This document shows, piece by piece, positions 56,445 to 64,000 of a stretch of 64,000 nucleotides of DNA. Position 1 is the stretch's first letter, and every line of letters begins with the position of its first letter. Origin of the DNA: Schlesneria sp. (GTDB lineage: Bacteria; Planctomycetota; Planctomycetia; Planctomycetales; Planctomycetaceae); assembly GCA_028291515.1 (NCBI GenBank), contig JAQGHU010000104.1:62001-126000 (forward strand), in the 5' to 3' direction. The notes beneath the pieces are model-generated. The model saw nothing but the letters and a program-made list of their open reading frames with translations, made no database searches and had not been told where the DNA came from. The position numbers and the translations under genes are program-made.

Positions 56445-57127
56445 AAATTGATAACAATCGCCTCAAATTGTTGCTGTCACCGCTTGGTTTCGAGGCCTTG
56501 GAGTTAAGGTCAAATTCATTGACGTTTTGTCGGCCGGATATCGCTCGCGGCGTGTATCAGAAAATCCGCGTTGATTTCCAAGGACGCCGCAACGAAGCGG
56601 TATATGGAGATGTTTCTGTCTCTGTGACAAAGTTCATCAGCTTGAAAATCGACGAATTGATGACGCTCAACGAAATTGCGAGTAATAAGGAACGCTGCTG
56701 GACGATCATCGAAACGGCTGCTGAGGCGAAGGTGTGGGAACGTAAGTTCGCCGACCTAGCACCACCGGCGGTCGAGAGATTTTCAGCCGAACATGCAAAT
56801 GACTTACGTGAGAGAACAAGTCAGGCGCGTCGTCGATCCGTCGAATTATTGCAGCACCTCGACCCGACCCTATCGGTTTACGCACAACTTCGTCGCTTCG
56901 AATCACAATTGGAGGCAACTGTTTATAAGCGAGCTATCCGATTGTCGGAGTGGCCCGGAGTGCTGCAGGTTTACGATGCAGATGAGATCTATCAGTTGGC
57001 TTGTTGTGCGGTTCTCAGTGGCCGAGAAGGGGCAATATTTCTTGACCAAGATCCACTTCACAACGATGAGCTGATGTGGCAAATACAATTGGTTGCCGAT
57101 GCTCTTCTCGTGAGGGAAACGACCTAG
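56441..57127 (+). CDS. putative immunity protein for the upstream toxin-like protein
   Basis: A 228-residue cytoplasmic protein beginning at the ATG at 56441, which overlaps the toxin stop as ATGA. Alpha/beta start (MKIDNNRLKLLLSPLGFEAL), acidic mid-part and long helices (ERFSAEHANDLRERTSQARR, SVYAQLRRFESQLEATVYKR). No known family, as is common for immunity proteins. A longer open frame starting at 56345 in the same phase is inside the toxin gene and has no start signal. Tight translational coupling fits the need to make immunity together with the toxin. Base composition is lower in GC than the flanking genes. Confidence 0.6.
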   Translation: MKIDNNRLKLLLSPLGFEALELRSNSLTFCRPDIARGVYQKIRVDFQGRRNEAVYGDVSVSVTKFISLKIDELMTLNEIASNKERCWTIIETAAEAKVWERKFADLAPPAVERFSAEHANDLRERTSQARRRSVELLQHLDPTLSVYAQLRRFESQLEATVYKRAIRLSEWPGVLQVYDADEIYQLACCAVLSGREGAIFLDQDPLHNDELMWQIQLVADALLVRETT

Positions 57128-57236
57128 CGTGGACGAGTCGGGCTTTCTAGCACCGACGATCGAGTGACGTCGCGATGAATGTTGAAGAAGCAACCATCTG
57201 GCGCAAGAAATGCCTTCGTCGCTCGCGGGCAAGGGG

Positions 57237-57425
57237 TCACAACGACGGGTACAGCATGATGAAGGACAGCAGAGCCCAAGCGATGAGCCAGACTGCGGCA
57301 GGCGCGAGCATCCAGATTATTCTGAGAGCTGACGATCGTTGAGGGACATCCAGAACCAGGACTCCGGTGGTGTAGAGAAGCGGTGGCGCGAGCCAAATTG
57401 TGCCGAGAACTATCAGCATGTCCAT
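57237..57425 (-). CDS. small two-helix membrane protein
   Basis: 62 residues with two hydrophobic helices (MLIVLGTIWLAPPLLYTTGV, AAVWLIAWALLSFIMLYPSL). The start ATG shares bases with the stop of the preceding gene (TGATG), so it is translationally coupled. A longer frame in the same phase upstream lacks support. Function unknown. Confidence 0.6.
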   Translation of the reverse strand: MDMLIVLGTIWLAPPLLYTTGVLVLDVPQRSSALRIIWMLAPAAVWLIAWALLSFIMLYPSL

Positions 57426-57898
57426 CACTGCTCCAGCTTCTGTGGCCGGCAAAGAATCAGGTATGCCGCGACTGCGGTCAGGGGGACGATGAAATACCAA
57501 TAGGAAATGTAGCGCAGCGTGATCGACACAGCGCCGCCGCTCCCATTCACCGTGCGAATCGGCAAGGTCGGAAATTCGACGATGCCACCGCCGAACCATC
57601 TGGATCGCCATTGAGCGTCGCCAGGGTTGTCGGGGTCGAAGGGACCATCCGGTTTGAATGCCAGTTTTCCGTACGAGAAATAGGGCGTGGGTGTAAAGAC
57701 GGCCAAAGTCGCTTCGTAAGATTGCCAGAAGAACACGCCATTCATTGAGCCATAGCACTCTTGCTGGTGGGTCGATGCCACAATGGCGATTTCATCAAGG
57801 AGGACGCGACTCCGCAAGTACATCACGAGGAAGAGACACGCCACCAGCAGGGTGATACAGCCTACTTTTCGTCGCCAGCCGCGGAAGAACGCCCACAT
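57425..57898 (-). CDS. membrane protein of the planctomycete 'WRRKxGC' type
   Basis: 157 residues, ATG at 57898 with GGAG upstream. N-terminal helix (VGCITLLVACLFLVMYLRSR), an extracytoplasmic middle (CYGSMNGVFFWQSYEATLAV ... RWFGGGIVEFPTL) and a C-terminal helix (YWYFIVPLTAVAAYLILC). This two-helix plan recurs as many paralogs in planctomycete genomes; the function is unknown. It lies 41 bp after the secreted-protein gene and is coupled to the small membrane protein. Confidence 0.7.
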   Translation of the reverse strand: MWAFFRGWRRKVGCITLLVACLFLVMYLRSRVLLDEIAIVASTHQQECYGSMNGVFFWQSYEATLAVFTPTPYFSYGKLAFKPDGPFDPDNPGDAQWRSRWFGGGIVEFPTLPIRTVNGSGGAVSITLRYISYWYFIVPLTAVAAYLILCRPQKLEQ

Positions 57899-57939
57899 CG
57901 CTGATACTCCAGTGGCCAGTCACTTGGTCGAAAGTCGCC

Positions 57940-58395
57940 TCAGGGCTGGATTGTCGGCGGGGCTAACTCGGGCCGGTCGAACGCCAGCGCGATGCTCTCT
58001 TCCTTGAAGAGACTCAAATAAAACTGGTCGGGTTGAACAGGCTTTTCCTTGTCGTAGCCGAGGAAGTAAGCGGTACCACGCGGCTTCTGCAAGGCATTCA
58101 AAACATCGCGCGCCGTGGCCGGTTTGCCATCGGGCCGGTAGGCGCGGATGTCGTCGCCGAGGGTGCCTGTCGTCAACACCAGCCAATGGCGTTCTTCGAT
58201 GAAGACATCGCCGCCGTTCGGCATTTTGATCCGCATCACTTCGCGCAATTCAAGAACTTCGATCATGACTTTACCGTCCTTCTGGACAGCCGACGCTAAC
58301 CCGATCTGCGGCGCTACGCCCTTAGGGACCGGAGGTTCGGTACACATGGCTGTGCCAACGAGCAATAGCATCATCAGTGAGCAGAGAATGCGCAT
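57940..58395 (-). CDS. small secreted protein, function unknown
   Basis: 151 residues; ATG at 58395 with a strong GGAGGTG site. Signal peptide (ILCSLMMLLLVGTAMC), then a domain rich in beta strands (GKVMIEVLELREVMRIKMP, GDVFIEERHWLVLTT). The Cys near the end of the signal (TAMC) may be a lipobox. No family recognised. It starts 25 bp after ohr and may be co-transcribed with it. Confidence 0.6.
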   Translation of the reverse strand: MRILCSLMMLLLVGTAMCTEPPVPKGVAPQIGLASAVQKDGKVMIEVLELREVMRIKMPNGGDVFIEERHWLVLTTGTLGDDIRAYRPDGKPATARDVLNALQKPRGTAYFLGYDKEKPVQPDQFYLSLFKEESIALAFDRPELAPPTIQP

Positions 58396-58420
58396 CGAAC
58401 ACCTCCGGAGGGCGTGTCTG

Positions 58421-58816
58421 TCAGGCGAGCGTCAGCTTGACTTCGATGTTGCCGCGGGTTGCCTTCGAATAGGGGCAGACGCCGTGGGCCGATTCCATCA
58501 GTTGCTGAGCAACCTCACGGTCGACACCCGGAATGCTGACATCGAGGTGCGCTCGTAAAAAGAAGGCGTTGTTTTCCATGAGCATCTCGATCGTGGCGGT
58601 GATCGACGGATGGGTTGGCAGCGTGATTTTCTTCTGGGAAGCGACCAACTCGACGGCGCCGATAAAGCAGGCCGACCAGGCGGCACCGAACAACTTCTCG
58701 GCGGCGGGGTGGGGTTCGGGCAAACGTAGATCGAGTTGGCCATCCGTGCTGCGTGTCGCACCGTCAGGGCCGCCGCTGGTGTGTGTCGTGCCAGTGAAGA
58801 GAACTTTGGCAGTCAT
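58421..58816 (-). CDS. ohr: organic hydroperoxide resistance protein Ohr
   Basis: 131 residues, ATG at 58816. Ohr reduces organic hydroperoxides with two Cys: WSACFIGAVELVA carries the peroxidatic Cys, and AHGVCPYSKATRGNIEVKLT the resolving Cys; the N-terminal VLFTGTTHTSGGPDGATRST is also typical. The length matches. Longer in-frame extension to 59014 does not resemble the family. No OhrR is adjacent in the window. Confidence 0.93.
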   Translation of the reverse strand: MTAKVLFTGTTHTSGGPDGATRSTDGQLDLRLPEPHPAAEKLFGAAWSACFIGAVELVASQKKITLPTHPSITATIEMLMENNAFFLRAHLDVSIPGVDREVAQQLMESAHGVCPYSKATRGNIEVKLTLA

Positions 58817-59289
58817 GATCAGAGTCCTTATGGGTTTCAGAGATACCGTGATGGGAGGCAGCGCCACAACACAATATCCCACTCCGCCCACGAACGACAA
58901 TGATTCCGCGTGTCCCCCGGACTCGGGTTGATCAATGAAATGAGTTGGCAATGCGCATTCCGTGATGCTGATTTGAATCGACCGCTGCTCGGAAGTGTTG
59001 TGATGCTGAAACACAAAGTCGCCGAATCAACGCGAGTGGTTAAATCGAGGCATTTCCGCAACATCAATCTTCCCAAGTTGTAATGACGACACTGGTGCTT
59101 TCCGACCTAGAGTTGTTGTGAATCTGGTGCGTAGTTCGTGCGAATCGATAAACGCCGTGAGGTCACCAAAGTCGGGCTGGGGATGCCGACAGACGTGACG
59201 ACGGAAGCGCGCTATCACACCGGCGGCTTAACGGTTGTTCCCGTTGAGCAGAGGGCGTTGAGGGGTCGCGGAGTCAGCGAGGTATCATT

Positions 59290-60048
59290 TTGTTCTTTCG
59301 CAAGATTCATATTACCGTTTGCATCTGTCCGCTCTTCTTCAGCACAGCCTGCGGGGCGTTCGGTGCCGATGGAGCATCGATTCCGCAGACGACAAGCACC
59401 ACCGGCTCAGATTCGACATCGTCGAATCAACTCACCGGTCGGGAGGTGCGACAGCTTCGCCGCGATCGCGAAGCGATGCGGGATGATCGCGTCAATATCC
59501 GGTATGACGAACGACAGATTCAAAGCGATCGGCAGGACATTCGGGCGGCCGAGCACGATATCAAGATCAATCCTCAGAACGCGGCCGCAGATCAGGCTCG
59601 TATTGCGGCGGATCGGCAGCAGATCGGGCGCGACCGACAAGACATGCAACTGAATCGCCAGGACATGCAACGCGACCATCTGAGTGCCGAACGGGAACGT
59701 GCTCAACTGCGTCAACAGTCGGACCGATCGAGCAGTGGCAGCAATCCAGGCCTTGGAACGACCGGCGGTGCGGGCTTCTTTGGACCAAAGCAGAATCACA
59801 AGTCGACCAATGTCGGCAGCGCAAACGCTGGATTCGAGAACGGTTTCTCCGGAACAGGCGGCACGAATCAACAAGGGTCTGGAACCGGAAATCGTCACCA
59901 GACGCACCGCACTCATCACACAAGTCACACAGGGAATGCCGGGGCGGGAGGAATGAGCGCCGGCGGCACTTCTGCGAGTGGACTTAGTACGGGTCATACT
60001 GGCCACAGCAGCCATGCCGCAGGCAAGCACATTGGCCACTCGAAGTGA
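59290..60048 (+). CDS. secreted helix-repeat protein with Gly/Ser/His-rich tail
   Basis: 252 residues. The likely start is a TTG at 59290 with GAGG 7 bp upstream; no ATG is available. A signal peptide (ITVCICPLFFSTACGAFGAD) is followed by a charged helical region with repeated 'DRxDIxxD' units (RDREAMRDDRVNIRYDERQI, then DRQDIRAAEHDIKINPQNAA, then DRQDMQLNRQDMQRDHLS). The last ~100 residues are low-complexity Gly/Ser/Thr/His (HRTHHTSHTGNAGAGG). Function unknown; a surface or periplasmic structural role is likely. A hairpin at 60065-60098 follows. Confidence 0.6.
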   Translation: MFFRKIHITVCICPLFFSTACGAFGADGASIPQTTSTTGSDSTSSNQLTGREVRQLRRDREAMRDDRVNIRYDERQIQSDRQDIRAAEHDIKINPQNAAADQARIAADRQQIGRDRQDMQLNRQDMQRDHLSAERERAQLRQQSDRSSSGSNPGLGTTGGAGFFGPKQNHKSTNVGSANAGFENGFSGTGGTNQQGSGTGNRHQTHRTHHTSHTGNAGAGGMSAGGTSASGLSTGHTGHSSHAAGKHIGHSK

Positions 60049-60064
60049 TGCGTCAGCTGGCAAA

Positions 60065-60098
60065 GTCTCACGCGTCGTTTACTGATGCCGCGTGAGAC
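60065..60098. terminator. hairpin between convergent genes
   Basis: GTCTCACGC (60065-60073) and GCGTGAGAC (60090-60098) form a 9-bp perfect stem with a 16-nt loop. No T tract on either side. It lies between the secreted repeat gene and the EEP gene and may terminate either. Confidence 0.45.
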
Positions 60099-60157
60099 AT
60101 TCAAGCAGAGCGGTCAAAACAAGGATGCAGCGCAGATGCGATCACATTTTGCGACGT

Positions 60158-61213
60158 CTATCGCAATTCCAGCACAGAAGTGATCAAGCGGTGATCGGAG
60201 CCGTTGGCTTTGCCGACGACGCAGCTTCGGACTTGCCAGGCATCGTCGGCCAGGATGTGGTCGAGTCGCAACCAGGGGTTGCCGCTGGGCCAGCAGTACT
60301 GTTGCGTGCAGGGGAACGAGTAGCCGTAGCCCGTTCCTGCGATGTTGAACGCGTTTTGGAAGCCGAACCAGTTGTTCTGGTACAGACTGCTTTCGCACGG
60401 CATGTTGAAGTCGCCCGCAATCAGGGTGGGGGCTTGTCCGCGGTTGGTCTCGACGAAATCACGAATTGAGCCAGCTTCTTCGGCTCGCAGGACGAGATAC
60501 CGTGACAACTGGCTGCTGCCGCGCTGCGTGATGGGAGAAGAGATGTCTAACGCTCGTAGGCCGTGTCGCGGTGTCATCTGGTGGATGTTAAAGAACATCA
60601 CCTTGGTGGAGGGCAACTCCAGTTCGCACTGAATGATGCCATCTCGATCGAACGCCTCGAAGTGACCGACTGCAACCAGCCGGGCCGGGTAGCGCGACGC
60701 CAGGAAGAATTCGCCGTGTCGCACCACGTGCCATGACGCAAAGTAGCTGTTCAACAACTTCGAGCGATCCCACGCGTCCTGCATCACGACAACATCGGGA
60801 TTGAAGCGGCCGATCTCTGCCAGCACACTCGCAAAGTCAGGTTTGTAGTCCTGGACGTTACAGCTCAGAACTTTCAGCTTGAATCCTGCCTCGTCGTCAG
60901 TTGCAGCGGCCGTCCACTGCGCGATGGGAAGAGTCAGTCCCATGATCGGACCGGCCACCGTGGCGATCGAAATCAGATTCACCAGGATCGCAGATCGGCT
61001 GTAGACGACCGACAACACCAGCAAGAGCAGGGCGGGAGCGAGGTACGGCGAACGGGGCGCATAAGTCATCGCCGAGCTGAACCACCAGTTCTCCGAGACG
61101 GCGAACAGGAGGGCACTGATGGCAAACAGCAGGGCCAGGTTGACCCAGGAAAGTCGCGTGACCCAGCGAGTCATCACTGAAGACTTCGCACGAGGTGGGG
61201 CCGACGCTGACAT
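60158..61213 (-). CDS. membrane-anchored endonuclease/exonuclease/phosphatase family protein
   Basis: 351 residues if started at the ATG at 61213 (MSASAPPRAK); a shorter start at 61174 is possible. Three N-terminal helices (NLALLFAISALLFAV, APALLLLVLSVVYS, NLISIATVAGPIMGLT) precede an EEP domain with FNPDVVVMQDAWD, LIAGDFNMPCES, RLDHILAD and GSDHRLI, the Mg-binding and catalytic motifs in order. Related proteins are typed as outward-facing phosphodiesterases of unknown substrate. It follows the deacetylase-like gene by about 120 bp. Confidence 0.85.
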   Translation of the reverse strand: MSASAPPRAKSSVMTRWVTRLSWVNLALLFAISALLFAVSENWWFSSAMTYAPRSPYLAPALLLLVLSVVYSRSAILVNLISIATVAGPIMGLTLPIAQWTAAATDDEAGFKLKVLSCNVQDYKPDFASVLAEIGRFNPDVVVMQDAWDRSKLLNSYFASWHVVRHGEFFLASRYPARLVAVGHFEAFDRDGIIQCELELPSTKVMFFNIHQMTPRHGLRALDISSPITQRGSSQLSRYLVLRAEEAGSIRDFVETNRGQAPTLIAGDFNMPCESSLYQNNWFGFQNAFNIAGTGYGYSFPCTQQYCWPSGNPWLRLDHILADDAWQVRSCVVGKANGSDHRLITSVLELR

Positions 61214-61334
61214 CACAAACCTATCTGTGGATTCCGCTTCGAATTTTGAAAGGGTGTATGACAAAGTCCGTTTTCCGGCAATTGCAGGTTGTTGGCCATC
61301 CAGCGCGCGAGCGTGTTTCGGCGCGGCGGACCGA

Positions 61335-62525
61335 TCAGCAGGAAACCAACTCGGAGATCCCCGCGGTCGACTTCAGGTTCGGCTCTTTCTGACCTTGTTC
61401 CGCCTGACGGACGAGTTGGGCCATTTCCCAAGCGGACACGTAGTGATAGCGGAAGTTTGGCTGCAGGGCGTGCAGTTCCGCCAGTTCATGGTGAAACAAT
61501 CGCATCTTTTCGCCGAGCAACATTTCCATGTTGGCCGGTTTGCAGCCATGCGTGTGCAACTTGACGAATCGCCAGTTGGGCCGACCTTGGACAGTAACGC
61601 CCGCCTCTAGCCACACATGCAAACGACGCAGGGAAGGGGGGTGATTGCCCAGCAGATCACCGTTCTCGACGCGTGGCAGGATTCCAAACTTCTTGCGAGT
61701 GAAGTCGAACGTCAGCGGGCCTTGAATCATCAACAAGCTGTTGTCAGGTCGACTTCCGCCGACCTTGGCCAGAACTCCGTGATCGTGAGACTTACACTGG
61801 CCAGGGATATCGGAGGCGTAGTAAATGCTGTTGATCGTGCGCGTCTGCGTATCACTGGGAGCTGACGGCATCGTGAAGTCGGCATAGCAGCCGGTCTTCA
61901 GCAGAATCGGGATCTCATGATCGACTCCGCACCAGCGGCCGTCGGGTCGAGAATTACACAGTGCCCAATTGCCGTGAATGAATCCGTAGACAATCTTGCC
62001 CGTGACGGGGTCTCGCCGAAGGACTCCATGTCGATGATAGAGGGCATCGCGGAAGATCGATAATTTCTCTTCCAGCCCTTCCGGTGTGTCGTTGTCGTGG
62101 TGCAGATGAATATCGAATTCGCCGAATCCATTTCCACAGAGTTCCGCCAGCGGGTCGATGTAATCGGGCTGGTACTGATCTTGGGGAAAGAAGAATGAAT
62201 GTCGAGGTGGACGGCCGTCGACATCATGGAAATCGCCAAAGAGACGCGGGTAATCGTCGCACCAGCGACGGACTCGTCCGACGGCAGTCTCACGGGTGGG
62301 ATTACCGTATTCCGGCTCGTAGTGATCGCAGATCGCGATGAAAACATCGATTGGTTCGCGATCGAGAACGACCTCGGGAGCTGCTTCTCGTGGAGAGATA
62401 TAGGCGGGAACCCATTGGTGCAGGCCGCGTGCTTTGATTGCCGCGCGGAGGCGCCAGATGGCCAGCGAGATCAGCGTCAATAACAGCATGATACCCAGCG
62501 TCAGTAAAGTCCCGGAAATCGACAC
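61335..62525 (-). CDS. polysaccharide-deacetylase-like protein
   Basis: 396 residues from a GTG at 62525 (GAGG upstream). An N-terminal anchor (LTLGIMLLLTLISLAIWRL) is followed by a domain with IDVFIAICDHYEPEYGNPTR, HSFFFPQDQYQPDYIDPLA, FDIHLHHDNDTPEGLEEKL and WRFVKLHTHGCKPANMEMLL. The clustered Asp/His residues suggest a NodB-like metal site (Asp near DHYEP, HLHHD), typical of the exopolysaccharide-associated deacetylase-like proteins. The substrate is not known. It follows the glycosyltransferase by 74 bp. Confidence 0.72.
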   Translation of the reverse strand: MSISGTLLTLGIMLLLTLISLAIWRLRAAIKARGLHQWVPAYISPREAAPEVVLDREPIDVFIAICDHYEPEYGNPTRETAVGRVRRWCDDYPRLFGDFHDVDGRPPRHSFFFPQDQYQPDYIDPLAELCGNGFGEFDIHLHHDNDTPEGLEEKLSIFRDALYHRHGVLRRDPVTGKIVYGFIHGNWALCNSRPDGRWCGVDHEIPILLKTGCYADFTMPSAPSDTQTRTINSIYYASDIPGQCKSHDHGVLAKVGGSRPDNSLLMIQGPLTFDFTRKKFGILPRVENGDLLGNHPPSLRRLHVWLEAGVTVQGRPNWRFVKLHTHGCKPANMEMLLGEKMRLFHHELAELHALQPNFRYHYVSAWEMAQLVRQAEQGQKEPNLKSTAGISELVSC

Positions 62526-62599
62526 GTTTGGCCTCGCGGTCAGGATTGAGGGCGATCATCAGAATCCGTGCTGATGCGCGGATTTCTCCGCAAAAGACT

Positions 62600-63763
62600 C
62601 TACGCCGCTTTTTGCCACGTGACTCGATATTTCGCGAAAAGGGCGTCCCAAAGTGCTGCAGCGGTAGTGAGGTTCAATGTCACAAACATGAGAGGCGGTC
62701 CAAACAGGCGCGACCCACGCCCACTCAGTTGATAACACCAGCCGATGACCGCCGCCGAATAGAAGCCCGCTTGCAGAACTAAGAGCACCCGGTAAGCAGG
62801 TAACTCCAACAACCAGAGGTTGGCCGCCAGGGCAACCAGCATCAGTACCGGTGACGCCAACCTCAGCAATTTATGCGAGACGTACTCGAACCACAGCGGA
62901 TTGCGCCAGGGAAGGGTCCATTGCGGGAACAGCGTGACCAGTTGAGCCACTCCGGCAATCGTGCGCCGCTTGCGAACGGACTCTTGTCGCGTCGATTTCG
63001 ACGGTTCGTCGAAGACCTGAGCCGTCGGCTCAAACAGGCACCGATAGCCCCTCACGACAGCCTGCATTGGAATCGCGACATCATCGAGGATGGTCGCTGC
63101 GGGTATCGGTTGGAAGAGGGATTTACGAATGGCGTAGCAGGCTCCCGTGGCCCCGGGAACGCCGCGACCGCGGCTTTCGCAACGACGGATGAATTTTTCG
63201 TATCGCCAGTAAAATCCGATCCCCGCGGCGGCAGTGGTCTGTGTCGGGTCACTACGCAAGACAAGTTCGCCAGAGACGACGCCCACGGACGGATCGTCGA
63301 AGTGTTCTAACAGTCGCTGGATGCAGTGGGGATCAAATAGTTGGCGAGCGTCCGCCAGCAAGACAATGTCGGATTGGCAGGTTGGAACAAGATCGTTCAA
63401 GACCGATGGCTTGCCGCGCCGGCTTGCGAACGGAACAACTTTCACTCGATCGTCGATGCCAGCAGCCAGAACCTGCGTGGTGTCGTCCGTCGAACCGTCG
63501 AGCCCAATCAGAATTTCGCGGATGGCACTCGCATTGGTCGACGCCAGCAGGCTCTCGATCTTCCTCGGCAGGGTTTTCGCCTCGTTGTGAGCAACAATCA
63601 CGATCGAGACGGACCGATCGCTAGCTTGCATGGAACGTGAGTCGGCGGTCGTTCTGTTTGTTCGCGCCTTCAGCCAGACCAGCAACGGATAACCGATGTA
63701 GATATAGCCAACGACGGCGAGGCAAGTCCAGAGCGTGAGTTGCAATCCAATGATCAGCGTCAT
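62600..63763 (-). CDS. membrane glycosyltransferase, family 2
   Basis: 387 residues. An N-terminal helix (LTLWTCLAVVGYIYIGYPLL) precedes a GT2 domain: SVSIVIVAHNEAKTLPRKIE, IREILIGLDGSTDDT, SDIVLLADARQLFDP (DxD-like) and GVVSGELVLR, followed by the ESVRKRRTIAG segment similar to the QxxRW motif of processive GT2s. C-terminal helices (LLRLASPVLMLVALAANLWL and two more) complete it. It is probably part of exopolysaccharide or surface glycan synthesis; sugar donor not readable. Its start lies 2 bp after the stop of the gene cut off by the window. Confidence 0.88.
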   Translation of the reverse strand: MTLIIGLQLTLWTCLAVVGYIYIGYPLLVWLKARTNRTTADSRSMQASDRSVSIVIVAHNEAKTLPRKIESLLASTNASAIREILIGLDGSTDDTTQVLAAGIDDRVKVVPFASRRGKPSVLNDLVPTCQSDIVLLADARQLFDPHCIQRLLEHFDDPSVGVVSGELVLRSDPTQTTAAAGIGFYWRYEKFIRRCESRGRGVPGATGACYAIRKSLFQPIPAATILDDVAIPMQAVVRGYRCLFEPTAQVFDEPSKSTRQESVRKRRTIAGVAQLVTLFPQWTLPWRNPLWFEYVSHKLLRLASPVLMLVALAANLWLLELPAYRVLLVLQAGFYSAAVIGWCYQLSGRGSRLFGPPLMFVTLNLTTAAALWDALFAKYRVTWQKAA

Positions 63764-63765
63764 GT

Positions 63766-64000
63766 TCAGGTTCCACGCCTGCGCGAGTGACTCGCCACCA
63801 GAGTATTGAGTAAATCTGCCAGTTGACGTGATTGTGTTTTGCGGCTGAATTCATCCAACGCTGATTCATCGATCAACGCGGGTTGCGTATCACCGTGAGT
63901 CGCCAACCGCTGCTTTAGCCAGTTGCTGATCTCATGGACCTGGTTCGGAGCGAATTGACCTTGTGGATAGAACCGGCGAACGATCTCCGCGGTTTCTCCT
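63766..64000 (-). CDS. C-terminal part of a gene cut by the window edge
   Basis: Reading left from 64000, an open frame continues for 78 codons (GETAEIVRRFYPQGQFAPNQ...) to the stop at 63766, 2 bp before the glycosyltransferase ATG. The tail is mostly helical and charged (LKQRLATHGDTQPALI, EFSRKTQSRQLADLLNTLV). The rest lies outside, so no family is named. The tight spacing suggests the same operon as the glycosyltransferase. Confidence 0.6.
   Translation of the reverse strand, partial: GETAEIVRRFYPQGQFAPNQVHEISNWLKQRLATHGDTQPALIDESALDEFSRKTQSRQLADLLNTLVASHSRRRGT

Noticed and set aside
60092-60469. Plus-strand frame over the end of the EEP gene
   Set aside because: Antisense to the catalytic motifs of the EEP domain and without its own start signal.

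Overview
The window is chromosomal DNA of a planctomycete (PVC bacteria), most likely of the order Planctomycetales. The call rests on the gene content: a secreted cytochrome c + DUF1549 + DUF1553 protein, a giant PVC-type dehydrogenase/HEAT/haem fusion, three TDAGL-type leucine-rich-repeat genes (one split), a Fae-like (formaldehyde-activating enzyme) protein, a caspase-like/VWA/coiled-coil operon, and many small secreted or membrane proteins. I ran no database search; families are named from motifs read by eye.

Layout. 1-2.6 kb: a small helical protein, a 170-bp MITE-like inverted-repeat element, a frameshifted LRR gene and slyX. 2.7-11.7 kb: a FadR-type regulator, a 19-bp palindrome that looks like its operator, the DUF1549/DUF1553 cytochrome gene, and convergently the 1693-aa fusion. 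11.9-12.7 kb is non-coding and repeat-rich. 12.7-16.4 kb: an Rrf2 regulator, a methyltransferase, a 45-codon oxidoreductase remnant, a lipoprotein methyltransferase and an amino-acid permease. 16.5-24 kb: a membrane protein, larC, an Ala/Pro-rich repeat protein, purE-purK and an RtcB-type RNA ligase. 23.9-31.5 kb: a minus-strand operon of a coiled-coil membrane protein, a VWA-like protein, a caspase-like protein and a molybdopterin oxidoreductase. 31.7-38 kb: a small His-rich protein, mazG, a hybrid histidine kinase, a lipoprotein, an LRR protein and the Fae-like protein. 38-45.1 kb: the transglutaminase / circularly permuted ATP-grasp-alpha-E / DUF2126 trio.

45.4-57.1 kb starts with tRNA-Leu(UAG) and tRNA-Cys(GCA) and reads like an accessory island. 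It holds the second copy of a ~470-bp dispersed repeat, a visibly less GC-rich cluster with a cytosolic alpha-carbonic anhydrase and two unknown proteins, an Abi/HEPN-type defence candidate, two secreted-protein genes separated and preceded by 259-bp direct repeats, and a toxin-like gene overlapping a probable immunity gene by ATGA.

57.2-64 kb: small membrane/secreted proteins with ohr, a Gly/His-rich secreted protein, and a minus-strand group with an EEP-family membrane protein, a deacetylase-like protein, a GT2 glycosyltransferase and a cut-off gene, probably acting in cell-surface polysaccharide metabolism.

Three kinds of dispersed non-coding repeat recur: GTGCCAC-ended inverted-repeat elements (603-772, 32275-32402), 80-140-bp GC-rich palindromic elements (12487, 17434, 19580, 45869, 50533), and the ~470-bp repeat (11988 and 46086). 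The strongest leads for new biology are the toxin-immunity pair, the Abi/HEPN gene, the Fae-like protein without the catalytic histidine, the caspase-like operon and the ~470-bp repeat with clustered TGTCA/TGACA motifs.
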